Shown: positions 29,391 through 38,411 of the stretch, one piece after another
Layout of the letters: each line of letters starts with the position of its first letter
How positions within the stretch are numbered: position 1 is the stretch's first letter
Assembly: GCF_028293835.1 (NCBI RefSeq)
Contig: NZ_JAQGNX010000153.1
Location: 1-47,533, forward strand
Direction: 5' to 3'
Origin: Pseudomonas sp.
Lineage (GTDB): Bacteria > Pseudomonadota > Gammaproteobacteria > Pseudomonadales > Pseudomonadaceae
DNA length: 47,533 nt
Program-made: the position numbers and the translations under genes
The notes under the pieces: model-generated
Told to the model about the DNA's origin: nothing
Database searches by the model: none
Seen by the model: only the letters and a program-made list of their open reading frames with translations

Positions 29391-30332
29391 TTAGATCCAG
29401 CCGCCCCACTGCAAAAGGAAAATACCGATGTTGGTGGTGATCGCCGCAGCCAAGGTGGTGATGACGATAATCGCTGCCGCGAGTTCATGATTGCCGTTGG
29501 CCGCCCGCGCCATCACGAAGCTGACCGAGGCCGTTGGGCTGCCGAAGTACAGAAACAAAATCCCCAGTTCCGCTCCGCGAAAGCCGCACAACCAGGCGCC
29601 CAAAGTGCTCAGCACCGGCAGCCAGACCATTTTCACCATGCTTGCGCTGATGGCCATGTCGCCGCTTTTTCGCAGCGCCACCAGGGACAATGTGCCGCCA
29701 ATGCAGATCAGGGCCAACGGTAACGACATCTGCGCCAAGTATTCGCCGGACGTTTGCAGCCAGCCGGGCAAGCCGATCTTGAAGTAGGCAAACGGTGCCG
29801 CCGCCAAAATACTGATGATCAACGGGTTGCACAAAATGCTTTTGAACACGCTCCACGGGTCAGATTTGATCACCGGGCTGTAGACCGCCAACACGATGGT
29901 CGACAAAGTGTTGTAGAACAGAATCACCAGCGCCGCGAGAATCGCCCCGAGGGAAATTCCGTAGCTGCCGTACATGCTGCCAGCCAGCGCGAGGCCGATG
30001 ACGCCGTTGTTTCCACGAAACGCACCTTGGGTAAAAATCCCCCGGTCTTCATACGGGCAACGCCAGATCGCCCAACCCCAGGCGAAGGCAAAACTGACCA
30101 CGGTCGCGACGAAAAAATACCCCAGCAGCGCCGGTTGCAGCGCCGCACTCAGGTCCGCATGGATGATGCCGAGAAACAGCAGCGCCGGCATGGTGACGTT
30201 GAACACCAGCGCCGACGCCGTGTGGATGAAGCTGTCGTTGATCCAACCTACTCGCTTTAACACCACACCGAGAAACAGCATGGCGAAGACCGGCGCGGTG
30301 ATGTTTAGGGTTTCTAGAAATATACCCAGCAT
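29391..30332 (-). CDS. AEC-family (auxin efflux carrier-like) permease
   Basis: A 313-residue, about ten-helix inner-membrane transporter of the AEC/bile-acid-arsenite superfamily. Typical segments are GVVLKRVGWINDSFI near the N-terminus, FRGNNGVIGLALAG in the middle and FGSPTASVSFVMARA near the end. Bacterial members are linked to malonate, malate or amino-acid efflux; the substrate here is not inferable. It is convergent with the antiporter gene (two bases between stops) and lies downstream of fruA on the same strand, separated by a REP pair. Confidence 0.85.
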   Translation of the reverse strand: MLGIFLETLNITAPVFAMLFLGVVLKRVGWINDSFIHTASALVFNVTMPALLFLGIIHADLSAALQPALLGYFFVATVVSFAFAWGWAIWRCPYEDRGIFTQGAFRGNNGVIGLALAGSMYGSYGISLGAILAALVILFYNTLSTIVLAVYSPVIKSDPWSVFKSILCNPLIISILAAAPFAYFKIGLPGWLQTSGEYLAQMSLPLALICIGGTLSLVALRKSGDMAISASMVKMVWLPVLSTLGAWLCGFRGAELGILFLYFGSPTASVSFVMARAANGNHELAAAIIVITTLAAAITTNIGIFLLQWGGWI

Positions 30333-30407
30333 GCGTTCAAAACCTGGCCTGTCGTTAGGGGACTAATGATATGTCACGAGAATGTGTCCGGTATATGCAG
30401 TTCACTC

Positions 30408-30488
30408 TGTGGGAACGAATTCACTCATCGGAAGCGGGCGGCGCGGTTTGTCTGATACACCGCCTCGCCAATGAGTTGGCTCCTACAG
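30408..30488. repeat. REP pair with arms of two different families
   Basis: The right arm (CTCGCCAATGAGTTGGCTCC, then TACAG, from 30464) belongs to the TGTAGGAGCCAAC family. The left arm (TGTGGGAACGAATTCACTC from 30408) is of another REP type. The linker carries CTGATACACCG, as in the copy at 10690. It lies between the fruA stop and the AEC permease start. Confidence 0.65.
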
Positions 30489-30505
30489 AAATTTCGGCGA
30501 GATTA

Positions 30506-30534
30506 TCTACTTCTACTTCTACTTCTACAGCTAC
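30506..30534. repeat. Hexanucleotide repeat at the fruA stop codon
   Basis: Consecutive TTCTAC units (three exact copies at 30511-30528, flanked by TCTAC and AGCTAC) abut and include the fruA stop codon. Read in the fruA direction this gives several in-frame TAG codons separated by AAG, so slippage would not extend the protein. Confidence 0.7.
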
Positions 30535-32264
30535 ATCACCGGCACGCCTTCCAGCTCCACCGCCTCCGGACGCTTCAACAGCGCGTACGCCACGCCAGTC
30601 ACCAGGCTGCCGGCGACAATTGCCAGCAGGTAGAGCATTGCGTGGTTGATGGCGTTGGGGATTAGCAAGACGAACAGTCCACCATGGGGCGCCATGAGTT
30701 TGCAGCCAAAGAACATTGATAACGCACCCGTCAGCGCGCCGCCGGCGATGCTGGCCGGGATGACCCGCAACGGGTCTTTCGCGGCGAACGGAATCGCGCC
30801 TTCAGAGATAAAGCACAAGCCCAGCACCAGCGCAGCCTTGCCCGCCTCGCGCTCGCTTTGTGCAAACTTGTGCCGAGCAATCAAACTGGCGATACCCATG
30901 CCAATCGGCGGTACCATGCCGGCCGCCATCGCTGCCGCCATGGGCGCGTAACTTTGCGAGGCCAACAGCCCCACCGAAAACGCATAGGACGCTTTGTTGA
31001 TCGGACCGCCCAGGTCGACGCACATCATTGCGCCGAGCACCACGCCCAGCAGCACGGCATTGGTGGTCCCCATGCTGTCGAGGAAGTGTGTCAGGCCCAG
31101 CAGCATGGCCGACACCGGCGTCCCCACCACATAAATCATCACCAAACCGGTGAACAGACTCGCCAACAACGGAATGATCAAAATGGGTTTAAGGGCTTCC
31201 AGACTGGCCGGCAAACGCGCGTACCGATTGATCGCCCACGCGCTGTAGCCAGCCAGAAAACCAGCGATGATTCCGCCGATAAAACCGGCGCCCAAGGTGC
31301 TGGCCAACAGACCACCAATCATCCCCGGCGCAAGGCCAGGCCGGTCGGCAATGGAATAGGCGATGTAGCCCGCAAGCAGCGGCACCATCAACTTGAACGC
31401 GCTATCGCCACCGATCTGCATCAGTGCAGCGGCCAGGGTGCCTGGCTCTTTAAACGCGGTGATGCCGAACACGAACGACAACGCGATCAACAACCCGCCC
31501 GCCACCACCATGGGCAACATGAACGACACGCCGGTCAGCAGGTGTTTGTAGACCCCGGTTTTTTCTTTTTTGCGCGGCGCGACGGGTGCGCCCGGTGCCG
31601 ACTCCACGGCACCCTCGGCCAGGGCGCTTTTCAGCGTGGCTTCGGCTTGCTTAAGCGCGATGCCAGTGCCGCACCGGTATATTCGTTTCCCGGCGAAACG
31701 TTCGGTGTTGACCTCGATGTCTGCGGCCAGCAACACCACATCGGCCTGAGCGATGGCGTCAGGGGTAAGCGGATTGCGCGCGCCTACCGAGCCTTGGGTC
31801 TCGACTTGCAGCTCATAACCAAGACGTTTGGCTGCCTGGGTAATAGCTTCCGCAGCCATGAAAGTGTGGGCAACGCCAGTCGGGCAGGCAGTCACCGCCA
31901 CCAGGCGCGGCGGCGCAGCGCTGGGTGCTGACGGTGTTTGTTCAGCAGCCGGAACATGCACCGCCGCCTGCTCAGCAGCGTTAAGCAAAAAGCTTTTAAC
32001 ATCATCCAGCGCTTGGGCTGGGGTCGACTGGAACAGACGTTTGCCGACAAAACGGTTTAAATCCAACGGCCCGGTATTGACCACTAACACCCAGTCAGCG
32101 GCAGCGATGGTTTCCGGCGACAGCTGGTTATCCGGCTGACGCGGATCATAGACCTCGACACTGGTGTGCCAGCCTTGGCGCTGCGCTGCGGCTTCCAGCA
32201 AGCGCGCGCTGAGCACGCTGCTGACCTTGCCGTTCGGGCAGGCCGTGATAATGGCTAACTTCAT
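30531..32264 (-). CDS. fruA: Fructose PTS enzyme IIB'BC
   Basis: A 577-residue fructose permease that imports fructose and phosphorylates it to fructose 1-phosphate. It has two tandem EIIB domains, each with an active-site-type cysteine: Cys9 in IITACPNGKV and Cys127 in VTACPTGVAHTFMA. The hydrophobic EIIC domain follows (about 230-575, including LLTGVSFMLPMVVAGGLLIA). E. coli FruA has a cysteine only in the second B domain. I chose ATG 32264; a TTG three codons upstream (32273) is possible. It is the last gene of fruBKA, and a REP separates it from fruK. Confidence 0.95.
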   Translation of the reverse strand: MKLAIITACPNGKVSSVLSARLLEAAAQRQGWHTSVEVYDPRQPDNQLSPETIAAADWVLVVNTGPLDLNRFVGKRLFQSTPAQALDDVKSFLLNAAEQAAVHVPAAEQTPSAPSAAPPRLVAVTACPTGVAHTFMAAEAITQAAKRLGYELQVETQGSVGARNPLTPDAIAQADVVLLAADIEVNTERFAGKRIYRCGTGIALKQAEATLKSALAEGAVESAPGAPVAPRKKEKTGVYKHLLTGVSFMLPMVVAGGLLIALSFVFGITAFKEPGTLAAALMQIGGDSAFKLMVPLLAGYIAYSIADRPGLAPGMIGGLLASTLGAGFIGGIIAGFLAGYSAWAINRYARLPASLEALKPILIIPLLASLFTGLVMIYVVGTPVSAMLLGLTHFLDSMGTTNAVLLGVVLGAMMCVDLGGPINKASYAFSVGLLASQSYAPMAAAMAAGMVPPIGMGIASLIARHKFAQSEREAGKAALVLGLCFISEGAIPFAAKDPLRVIPASIAGGALTGALSMFFGCKLMAPHGGLFVLLIPNAINHAMLYLLAIVAGSLVTGVAYALLKRPEAVELEGVPVM

Positions 32265-32312
32265 GAATAACAAAACCTCTTATCGAACAGCGCATAACTT
32301 ATTGAATATCAA

Positions 32313-32339
32313 ATGTAGGAGCGGGCTTGCTCCAACAGG
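32313..32339. repeat. Single REP in the fruK-fruA gap
   Basis: TGTAGGAGCGGGCTTGCTCC is a lone REP of the GGGCTTGC type within the 102-base fruK-fruA gap. As a stable hairpin inside the operon it could make fruA expression differ from fruBK. Confidence 0.7.
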
Positions 32340-32366
32340 CGTCAGGCGTCGAGAACATGCGCAACC

Positions 32367-33308
32367 TTATTGCTCGGCGCATGTGCGCACGCTCACACCT
32401 TTTTCAAGCAGTTTCAGCTGCGCCGCATCGCTGATGCCGAAACCAATCTGGGTCACCGCCATCGCAGCAATCGCCGTGGCGGTTCGCAAGGTTTGTTGCG
32501 CCGAATGACCACAAAGCAAGCCATGGACCATGCCCGCCAATAGCGAATCCCCCGCCCCCACCGTGCTGGCAACCGTTACTTTGGGCGGCAATGCTTGCAG
32601 CGCAACACCGACACTAAACCAATGCACGCCTTCCGAGCCTTGGGAAATCACTACATGCTCGATGCCTTGAGCACGTAAACGAGCGGCGACCTCTGCCTGG
32701 GCTTCAATAGAAATTATCGGCGCATCCAGCGCTTCGGCCAGCTCCTCAGTATTGGGCTTGATCAGCCAGGGGCTTGCCGATAATGCCGCGCGCAGCGCCA
32801 TCCCGCTGGTGTCCAGGGCGACCTTCAAGCCCAAAGCCTTCAACCGCAGCAACAAAGCCTGTAACCATTCAGGACTGACACCGCGGGGCAAACTGCCTGC
32901 CACCACCACGGCGTCGAAGCCGGGGGCGATTATTTCCAGCCGCGCCAGCAGCGCCTGCTGTGCACCTTCACTGACATACGGGCCGGGCCCATTCAGGTCG
33001 GTAATCCGCCCGCTGCTCTCTGCCAGTTTGATATTGCTGCGGGTTTCACCGGGCACCCGCACAAACTCGTCGACGAACTGCCGATGGGCGAACAGTGTTT
33101 CAAACGGCTGTTGATTGTCGATGCCAAGAAAGCCGCCCACGGTCAACTCATGCCCCAGATCAGCCAGCACTTGTGCGACGTTAAGGCCCTTGCCAGCGGC
33201 ATGACTGAGCATGGCGTTGCTGCGATTGACCTGCCCCACTTGCAATGGGCCCATTTGTACCGTCAGGTCCAATGCAGGGTTCAGCGTCAGGGTTAAAATC
33301 TTCGCCAT
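32367..33308 (-). CDS. fruK: 1-phosphofructokinase
   Basis: A 313-residue PfkB-family kinase converting fructose 1-phosphate to fructose 1,6-bisphosphate. The start TLTLNPALDLTVQMG is typical of FruK/LacC. The catalytic motif VASTVGAGDSLLAGMVHG contains the base Asp, and AAGKGLNVAQVLADLG is the substrate motif. Its ATG shares one base with the fruB stop (TAATG). Confidence 0.95.
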   Translation of the reverse strand: MAKILTLTLNPALDLTVQMGPLQVGQVNRSNAMLSHAAGKGLNVAQVLADLGHELTVGGFLGIDNQQPFETLFAHRQFVDEFVRVPGETRSNIKLAESSGRITDLNGPGPYVSEGAQQALLARLEIIAPGFDAVVVAGSLPRGVSPEWLQALLLRLKALGLKVALDTSGMALRAALSASPWLIKPNTEELAEALDAPIISIEAQAEVAARLRAQGIEHVVISQGSEGVHWFSVGVALQALPPKVTVASTVGAGDSLLAGMVHGLLCGHSAQQTLRTATAIAAMAVTQIGFGISDAAQLKLLEKGVSVRTCAEQ

Positions 33309-36211
33309 TACAACGCCTCCAATAATCGAGCATCCACGGACTGGGCCTCAACAAGTGCACGCACTTCGGCAGACGTCCCCAGTGTCAACGCGCGCTGCGC
33401 CAGGCGTTGCGCGTCCATCAGGTTTAACTCGCGGACGCAGGCCTTGACCTCGCCAATGCTGCGCGCGGCCACACTTAACTCGTCGACACCCAGACCGACC
33501 AGCACCGGCACCGCCAGCGGATCAGCCGCCAATTCGCCACACACGCCAACCCATTTACCTTGGGCATGGGCCGCACGCACGGTGATGTCGATCAGTTGCA
33601 AGACAGCCGGATGTAGACCATCAGCCTGACCGGACAAGGTTGGATGCCCACGATCAATGGCCAAGGTGTATTGGGTCAGGTCGTTAGTACCCACGCTGAA
33701 AAAGTCTACTTCCCGCGCCAATACCGGCGCCAACAACGCTGCCGACGGCACTTCGATCATGATCCCCAGTTGCAGTTCCGCGACGGGAATTTCCCCACGC
33801 AGCCGCAAGGTCATGTCCCGCGCCTGACGCCATTCTTCAAGCGTGCCGACCATGGGAAACATGATCCGCAGCGGACGGTTATCGGCAGCGCGCAACAGCG
33901 CACGAAGCTGGCTCTCCATGATCTGCGGCTGCTGCAACGCCAGACGAATTCCACGCACGCCCAAGAATGGGTTTTCTTCCTTATCCATTGGCCAGTACGG
34001 CAACGGCTTGTCGCCGCCCACGTCCAGCGTACGCACTACCAATGGCCGTCCACTGAGCGCATCCAGTACGCGGCGGTATTCGGCTTCTTGGGTGGCTTCA
34101 TCGGGCGCCTGAGTGTGGGCCATGAAAATCAGTTCGGTGCGCAACAGGCCGATACCTTCTGCGCCTTGCTCCACCGCCAGGGCAGTGCTCGCGCTGTCAC
34201 CAATATTGGCAAACACCTCGACTGCGTGGCCATCGCGGGTTAGCGCAGGCTCGAAGCGTAAAGCGGCAGCGGCACTCAAGCGCTCGGTGCGGGTGTCATG
34301 TTCGTGGGTGGCGCGCTGCAAAGTGGTCGCGTCCGGCGTAACGGTCAATCGCCCACGCTGACCATCCAGCAGTAGCAGGGTCCCCGGTTTGATCAGCAAC
34401 ACGGCGTTGCCAGCGCCGACTAATGCTGGAATCCCCAACGCTCGAGCGACGATTGCACTGTGGGCCGTTGCGCCGCCACGGGCAGTCAAAATACCCGCCA
34501 CACGCTTAGGGTCAAGCCGGGCAACGTCGGACGGACCGACCTCTTCCATGACCAGAATGTACGGCTGCTCGGGCTCGATAACGGTGTCGACGCCGCACAA
34601 TTGCGCCAACACCCGACGGCCAATGTCGCGCAGATCGGCGGCGCGTTCGGCCAGCAAGGCGTCATGCACTTGCTCCTGCTGACGGACAGCGGCGTCGATG
34701 ACACCGAGCCAGGCGGCCGGAGCGCTTGCGCCGCGATCCAACCGTGCGCTGACCTCATCGGTCAGGCCGGGATCGTCAAGCAGCTCCAGGTGAGCAACGA
34801 AAATCTCGCGGATCGCCGGGGCGTCGGTACGCTGGATCAGCCGCTCAAGATCCTCGCGGACCGCAAACAATGCCAACTGCAAGCGTTGATGCTCGGCAGC
34901 ACTGGATTCGCCCATTGGCGAAAAATCAAAGGTCTGTGGCACCTGAATGTGCGCCGGCCCCACGGCAATACCAGGTGCCGCCGCGATGGCTTGAAGCTCG
35001 CTGCCATCGGCTGGCGCCACCAGGCTCGGCGCGATGGTCTCGACCTGCGCCAACGGGACAGCCATGGCGCTGGTTTGACGGGGCAGGGTTTCGACTACTT
35101 CGCCCAAGCCTTCTTCTACCGCTGCAATCAGCGCAGGCAGGGCTTGAGCGGCAATTCCCGGTTCAACGGTGAATTCAAGCACCTGCCCGCGCCGGGCGCC
35201 GAGGCTGAGCAGCTTGGTCAGGCTTTTGGCCGACACCGCCTCTTCGCCACTCTCGACGATCCGTACGCGAATCTCCCCTTCAAAGCCTTTGGCTAATTGC
35301 GCAAGTATTTTCGCTGGCCGCGCGTGCAGCCCGTGCGCGTTGGCCAGCGTCACTTGCTGGCTCGGCCAATCATTGGGCAACGCACCGCCCAGCACCGCCA
35401 ACACCGCACGCCGGCTGGTGGCATGGCCCAATTCACTGCCTCGGCCTTCAATCAACAACGCGCATAAACGCTCAAGCAATGCCTGATGCGCTTCACCCAT
35501 GCTGGCGAGGCAAAACAAACCAGTGAGCGGTTTACCCAGGAAACGAATCGGTTTGTCAGGCGTGACGAACGCCAGGCCGGGACGCTTGACCGTTTGTTCG
35601 CTGTGCAACCACCACAGGCCATCGCCCAACGGTAGGGCTTCCACCTGTTGCAGCACGGCGGCAAAGCCGTTACTCACGCAGTCAGCCTTGCGCAGCAAAC
35701 GTGCGCCGCGCCAGACCAGTTCTTCAAAGTCATCCGCCGACACGCCAAGGCTGATTAACTGTGCGTCCAATGCCAATTCCTGGGGGGCGCCTTGCAACAA
35801 GTCCAGCAGCGCTTCAGGGGATTTCGCCCGCCGCACCGCTTCGCCCAGGTCGGTTTCGCCAAGGGCGCGGGTCAGTAATTGCAGTAACCGCAAGTGCTCG
35901 TCGGTTTTGGCAGCTATACCAATGGCCAGGTACACGATCTGCCCATCCCCCCAATCTACCCCGTCAGGAAACTGCAACAGGCGCACGCCGGTGGCGAATA
36001 CCTGATGGCGGGTTTCCGGGGTTCCGTGGGGAATGGCGATGCCTTGACCGAGAAAAGTGGACCCTTGCGCTTCCCGGCCTAAAAGACCTTGGAGATAACC
36101 GTCTGCGACCAAACCATCGGCAACCAGTTTATCGGCCAACAGTCGCAACGCGGCGGACTTATCCACAGCCGTTTGGCCCATGGATATCTGCTCAATGGTG
36201 AGTTCGAGCAT
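33308..36211 (-). CDS. fruB: Fructose PTS multiphosphoryl transfer protein (EIIA-M-HPr-EI)
   Basis: A 967-residue fusion that relays phosphate from PEP to FruA. Domains in order: EIIA (1-145, active His62 in GIAIPHGTPE); a linker/M domain resembling a degenerate EIIA with no active histidine (about 155-280); HPr (about 285-375, His296 in NAHGLHARPA); and enzyme I (about 400-967, His584 in LTARGGATAHSAIV). Start ATG 36211 has AAGGAG upstream; the longer open frame to 36271 is not supported. It is the first gene of fruBKA, and the FruR-like operator lies about 130 bases upstream. Confidence 0.95.
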   Translation of the reverse strand: MLELTIEQISMGQTAVDKSAALRLLADKLVADGLVADGYLQGLLGREAQGSTFLGQGIAIPHGTPETRHQVFATGVRLLQFPDGVDWGDGQIVYLAIGIAAKTDEHLRLLQLLTRALGETDLGEAVRRAKSPEALLDLLQGAPQELALDAQLISLGVSADDFEELVWRGARLLRKADCVSNGFAAVLQQVEALPLGDGLWWLHSEQTVKRPGLAFVTPDKPIRFLGKPLTGLFCLASMGEAHQALLERLCALLIEGRGSELGHATSRRAVLAVLGGALPNDWPSQQVTLANAHGLHARPAKILAQLAKGFEGEIRVRIVESGEEAVSAKSLTKLLSLGARRGQVLEFTVEPGIAAQALPALIAAVEEGLGEVVETLPRQTSAMAVPLAQVETIAPSLVAPADGSELQAIAAAPGIAVGPAHIQVPQTFDFSPMGESSAAEHQRLQLALFAVREDLERLIQRTDAPAIREIFVAHLELLDDPGLTDEVSARLDRGASAPAAWLGVIDAAVRQQEQVHDALLAERAADLRDIGRRVLAQLCGVDTVIEPEQPYILVMEEVGPSDVARLDPKRVAGILTARGGATAHSAIVARALGIPALVGAGNAVLLIKPGTLLLLDGQRGRLTVTPDATTLQRATHEHDTRTERLSAAAALRFEPALTRDGHAVEVFANIGDSASTALAVEQGAEGIGLLRTELIFMAHTQAPDEATQEAEYRRVLDALSGRPLVVRTLDVGGDKPLPYWPMDKEENPFLGVRGIRLALQQPQIMESQLRALLRAADNRPLRIMFPMVGTLEEWRQARDMTLRLRGEIPVAELQLGIMIEVPSAALLAPVLAREVDFFSVGTNDLTQYTLAIDRGHPTLSGQADGLHPAVLQLIDITVRAAHAQGKWVGVCGELAADPLAVPVLVGLGVDELSVAARSIGEVKACVRELNLMDAQRLAQRALTLGTSAEVRALVEAQSVDARLLEAL

Positions 36212-36306
36212 GCCTTTCTCCTTTTTTGTTTTAGGGACCGCAATTCGTACAAGACCTACTCGACACGCCATAGCTTAGGCGAGCGAGAGATATCTATCTG
36301 ACAGCC

Positions 36307-36318
36307 TTAATCGTGTAA
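36307..36318. promoter_or_regulatory. Possible second FruR half-site
   Basis: TTAATCGTGTAA resembles the core of the site at 36340-36353 with one or two mismatches. It lies about 96 bases upstream of fruB. It could be a second FruR contact, but it is weak. Confidence 0.3.
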
Positions 36319-36339
36319 GCGGCAGAAAATATTTATACT

Positions 36340-36353
36340 GCTGAATCGTTTAA
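36340..36353. promoter_or_regulatory. FruR/Cra operator candidate between fruB and fruR
   Basis: GCTGAATCGTTTAA fits every position of the enterobacterial Cra consensus RSTGAAWCSNTHHW. It lies in the 362-base divergent gap between the fruB start (36211) and the fruR start (36574); the rest of that gap holds no gene. TATAAATATTTT (reverse strand of 36327-36338) beside it could be the fruB -10 region, so FruR bound here would block fruBKA until fructose 1-phosphate releases it. Confidence 0.6.
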
Positions 36354-36573
36354 TCCGGTAAGTGCGGCACGTTACTCGATAATCTGCTGCCGTTGAAGCC
36401 CAACCGTCAGATGATGTGGGACGTTTGCGTAGGAAAATGCGAAATAGCTGAGAGCTTCGAGATCCACGAAGGTCTTCTGTAAACGAAGCGCCTGAGATTA
36501 GAAGTCAGCGGGTTCATCCGTGATAGCGGTATTTCAGACACCCGCATCCAAACAACAAGAAGGAATACTCGGG

Positions 36574-37569
36574 TTGAAACTCAGTGATATTGCTCGTCTG
36601 GCCGGGGTCTCTGTCACCACGGCCAGCTATGTCATCAATGGCAAGGCCGAACAGCAACGCATCAGCAGCGCGACCGTCGAACGCGTGCGCCTGGTGGTTG
36701 ATCAACACGGCTTTCGCCCAAATCCTCAAGCCGCCGGGTTGCGCAGCCGGCACACCCGCACCCTCGGCTTTATCCTGCCTGACCTGGAAAACCCGAGTTA
36801 TGCACGCATTGCCAAGCTACTGGAGCAAGGCGCACGGGCCCATGGCTATCAACTGCTGATCGCCAGCTCGGACGACTCGCCGGCTAGCGAACTGCAGCTG
36901 TTGCAGCTGTTTCGCGCCCGGCGTTGCGACGCGTTGTTCGTCGCCAGTTGCTTGCCTGAAGCCGACGACAGTTACCGCGAGCTGCAAAAGGTCGGCGTGC
37001 CGATCATCGCCATGGACCGGCAGATGGACCCTGCGCGTTTCTGCTCAGTGGTGAGCGATGACCATCAAGCCAGCCTGCAATTGACCCAGAGTTTGCTCAA
37101 ACCAATGCCTAGGCATATCGCGCTGATCGGTGCCCATCCGGAGTTGATCGTCAGTCAGATCCGCACTGCCGGGTTTAAAGAGGCGCTTTCGGGCTTCAGC
37201 GGCGAAGTGATTATTCAGCAAGGCGAGGCGTTCAGCCGCGAATGTGGCCGCCGTCTGGCGGGTGAACTCCTGGAGCGACTGGGCCAACTGCCCGACGCGT
37301 TGATCACTACGTCTTACGTACTGTTGCAGGGTGTTTTTGACCTATTGCAGAGTCAGTCGTTGAACCCGGCGCAACTGCGCCTGGGGACGTTCGGTGATAC
37401 CCAGTTGCTGGATTTCCTGCCTCTGCCGGTCAACGCCATGGCTCAACAGCACCAGTTGCTGGCGGATAAGGCGCTGGCACTGGCACTGACGGCGGTGGAA
37501 AAGGACGACTATCAACCGGGTGTGCATGCCGTTGCACGGACCTTCAAGCAACGCATTCACGAGGCCTGA
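36574..37569 (+). CDS. fruR: Catabolite repressor/activator FruR, LacI family
   Basis: A 331-residue regulator. KLSDIARLAGVSVTTASYVI is the LacI-type helix-turn-helix, with hinge and sugar-binding domain following. The start is TTG 36574 behind AAGGA, which places the HTH at residue 2 as in Cra. A GTG at 36520 would add 18 residues not seen in the family. In P. putida FruR responds to fructose 1-phosphate and mainly controls the fru operon; divergent placement here fits. Confidence 0.93.
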   Translation: MKLSDIARLAGVSVTTASYVINGKAEQQRISSATVERVRLVVDQHGFRPNPQAAGLRSRHTRTLGFILPDLENPSYARIAKLLEQGARAHGYQLLIASSDDSPASELQLLQLFRARRCDALFVASCLPEADDSYRELQKVGVPIIAMDRQMDPARFCSVVSDDHQASLQLTQSLLKPMPRHIALIGAHPELIVSQIRTAGFKEALSGFSGEVIIQQGEAFSRECGRRLAGELLERLGQLPDALITTSYVLLQGVFDLLQSQSLNPAQLRLGTFGDTQLLDFLPLPVNAMAQQHQLLADKALALALTAVEKDDYQPGVHAVARTFKQRIHEA

Positions 37570-37571
37570 GC

Positions 37572-38351
37572 GTGACGCTGATCGACACCCACACCCACCT
37601 GGACTTTCCGGACTTTGATGCTGACCGCACCACGGTATTGGAGAACTGCCGAGCGGCAGGTGTGGAGCGGGTGGTGGTGCTGGGGGTGTTTCAGGCCAAC
37701 TGGCAGCGCGTGTGGGATTTAGTGCAAAGCGATAAAGGACTGTTCGCCACCTTCGGCATGCATCCGCTGTATCTCGAGGAGCATCTACCGGCACACTTGC
37801 GGGAGCTGGGTGACTGGTTGACGCGGCTCAAAGGCCACCCACAGCTGTGCGCGGTGGGTGAGATCGGCCTGGACTACTTCGTCGAAACCCTGGACCGAAA
37901 CCGCCAACAACAGTTGTTCGAGGCACAACTGCAGTTGGCTGCGGACTTTAATCTGCCGGCACTGATTCATGTTCGACGCAGCCACGCCGCAGTCATTGCA
38001 ACCCTCAAGCGCCAAAAACTGTCCCGCGGCGGCATTATTCACGCCTTCGCCGGCAGCCGCGAAGAAGCGCGTGAGTACATCAAGTTGGGGTTCAAACTTG
38101 GCCTTGGCGGCGCCGCGACCTGGCCGCAAGCACTGCGGATGCACCGAGTCCTTCCGGGGCTACCGTTGGCAAGCGTAGTACTGGAAACCGACGCGCCGGA
38201 CATGGCGCCAGCCATGCACCCGAACCGACGAAACAGCCCTGAATACTTGCCCGACATCTGCATGGCCCTGGCGCAGTTGATGGGTGTTCCCGCAGAAGAA
38301 CTGGCGGCTGCCAGCACCCACAATGCTTATGAGGTGTTTGACTGGCGGTGA
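37572..38351 (+). CDS. TatD-family metal-dependent deoxyribonuclease/hydrolase
   Basis: A 259-residue TIM-barrel hydrolase. Metal-binding residues are visible in DTHTHLDFPDFD, GEIGLDYF, ALIHVRRSHAAV and VLETDAPDM. It is most like the YjjV/YcfH branch of TatD. It starts with GTG two bases after the fruR stop and is probably cotranscribed with it. Family members degrade DNA 3' to 5' or act on small substrates; the role here is unknown. Confidence 0.88.
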   Translation: MTLIDTHTHLDFPDFDADRTTVLENCRAAGVERVVVLGVFQANWQRVWDLVQSDKGLFATFGMHPLYLEEHLPAHLRELGDWLTRLKGHPQLCAVGEIGLDYFVETLDRNRQQQLFEAQLQLAADFNLPALIHVRRSHAAVIATLKRQKLSRGGIIHAFAGSREEAREYIKLGFKLGLGGAATWPQALRMHRVLPGLPLASVVLETDAPDMAPAMHPNRRNSPEYLPDICMALAQLMGVPAEELAAASTHNAYEVFDWR

Positions 38352-38411
38352 ATGGCACTTCTGCGAAACCGAATTTGGCAAGCCGGCGCTGCGGTCCAGA
38401 TTTCAGCGATG

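Noticed and set aside
30506..30534. Short tandem repeats as a possible CRISPR array
   Set aside because: The units are six bases with no spacers; this is a simple sequence repeat. No CRISPR array was seen anywhere in the window.
30858..31931. A 357-codon plus-strand open frame over fruA
   Set aside because: It lies within the EIIB/EIIC coding sequence and its composition (very rich in His, Gln and Arg) is that of a shadow frame.
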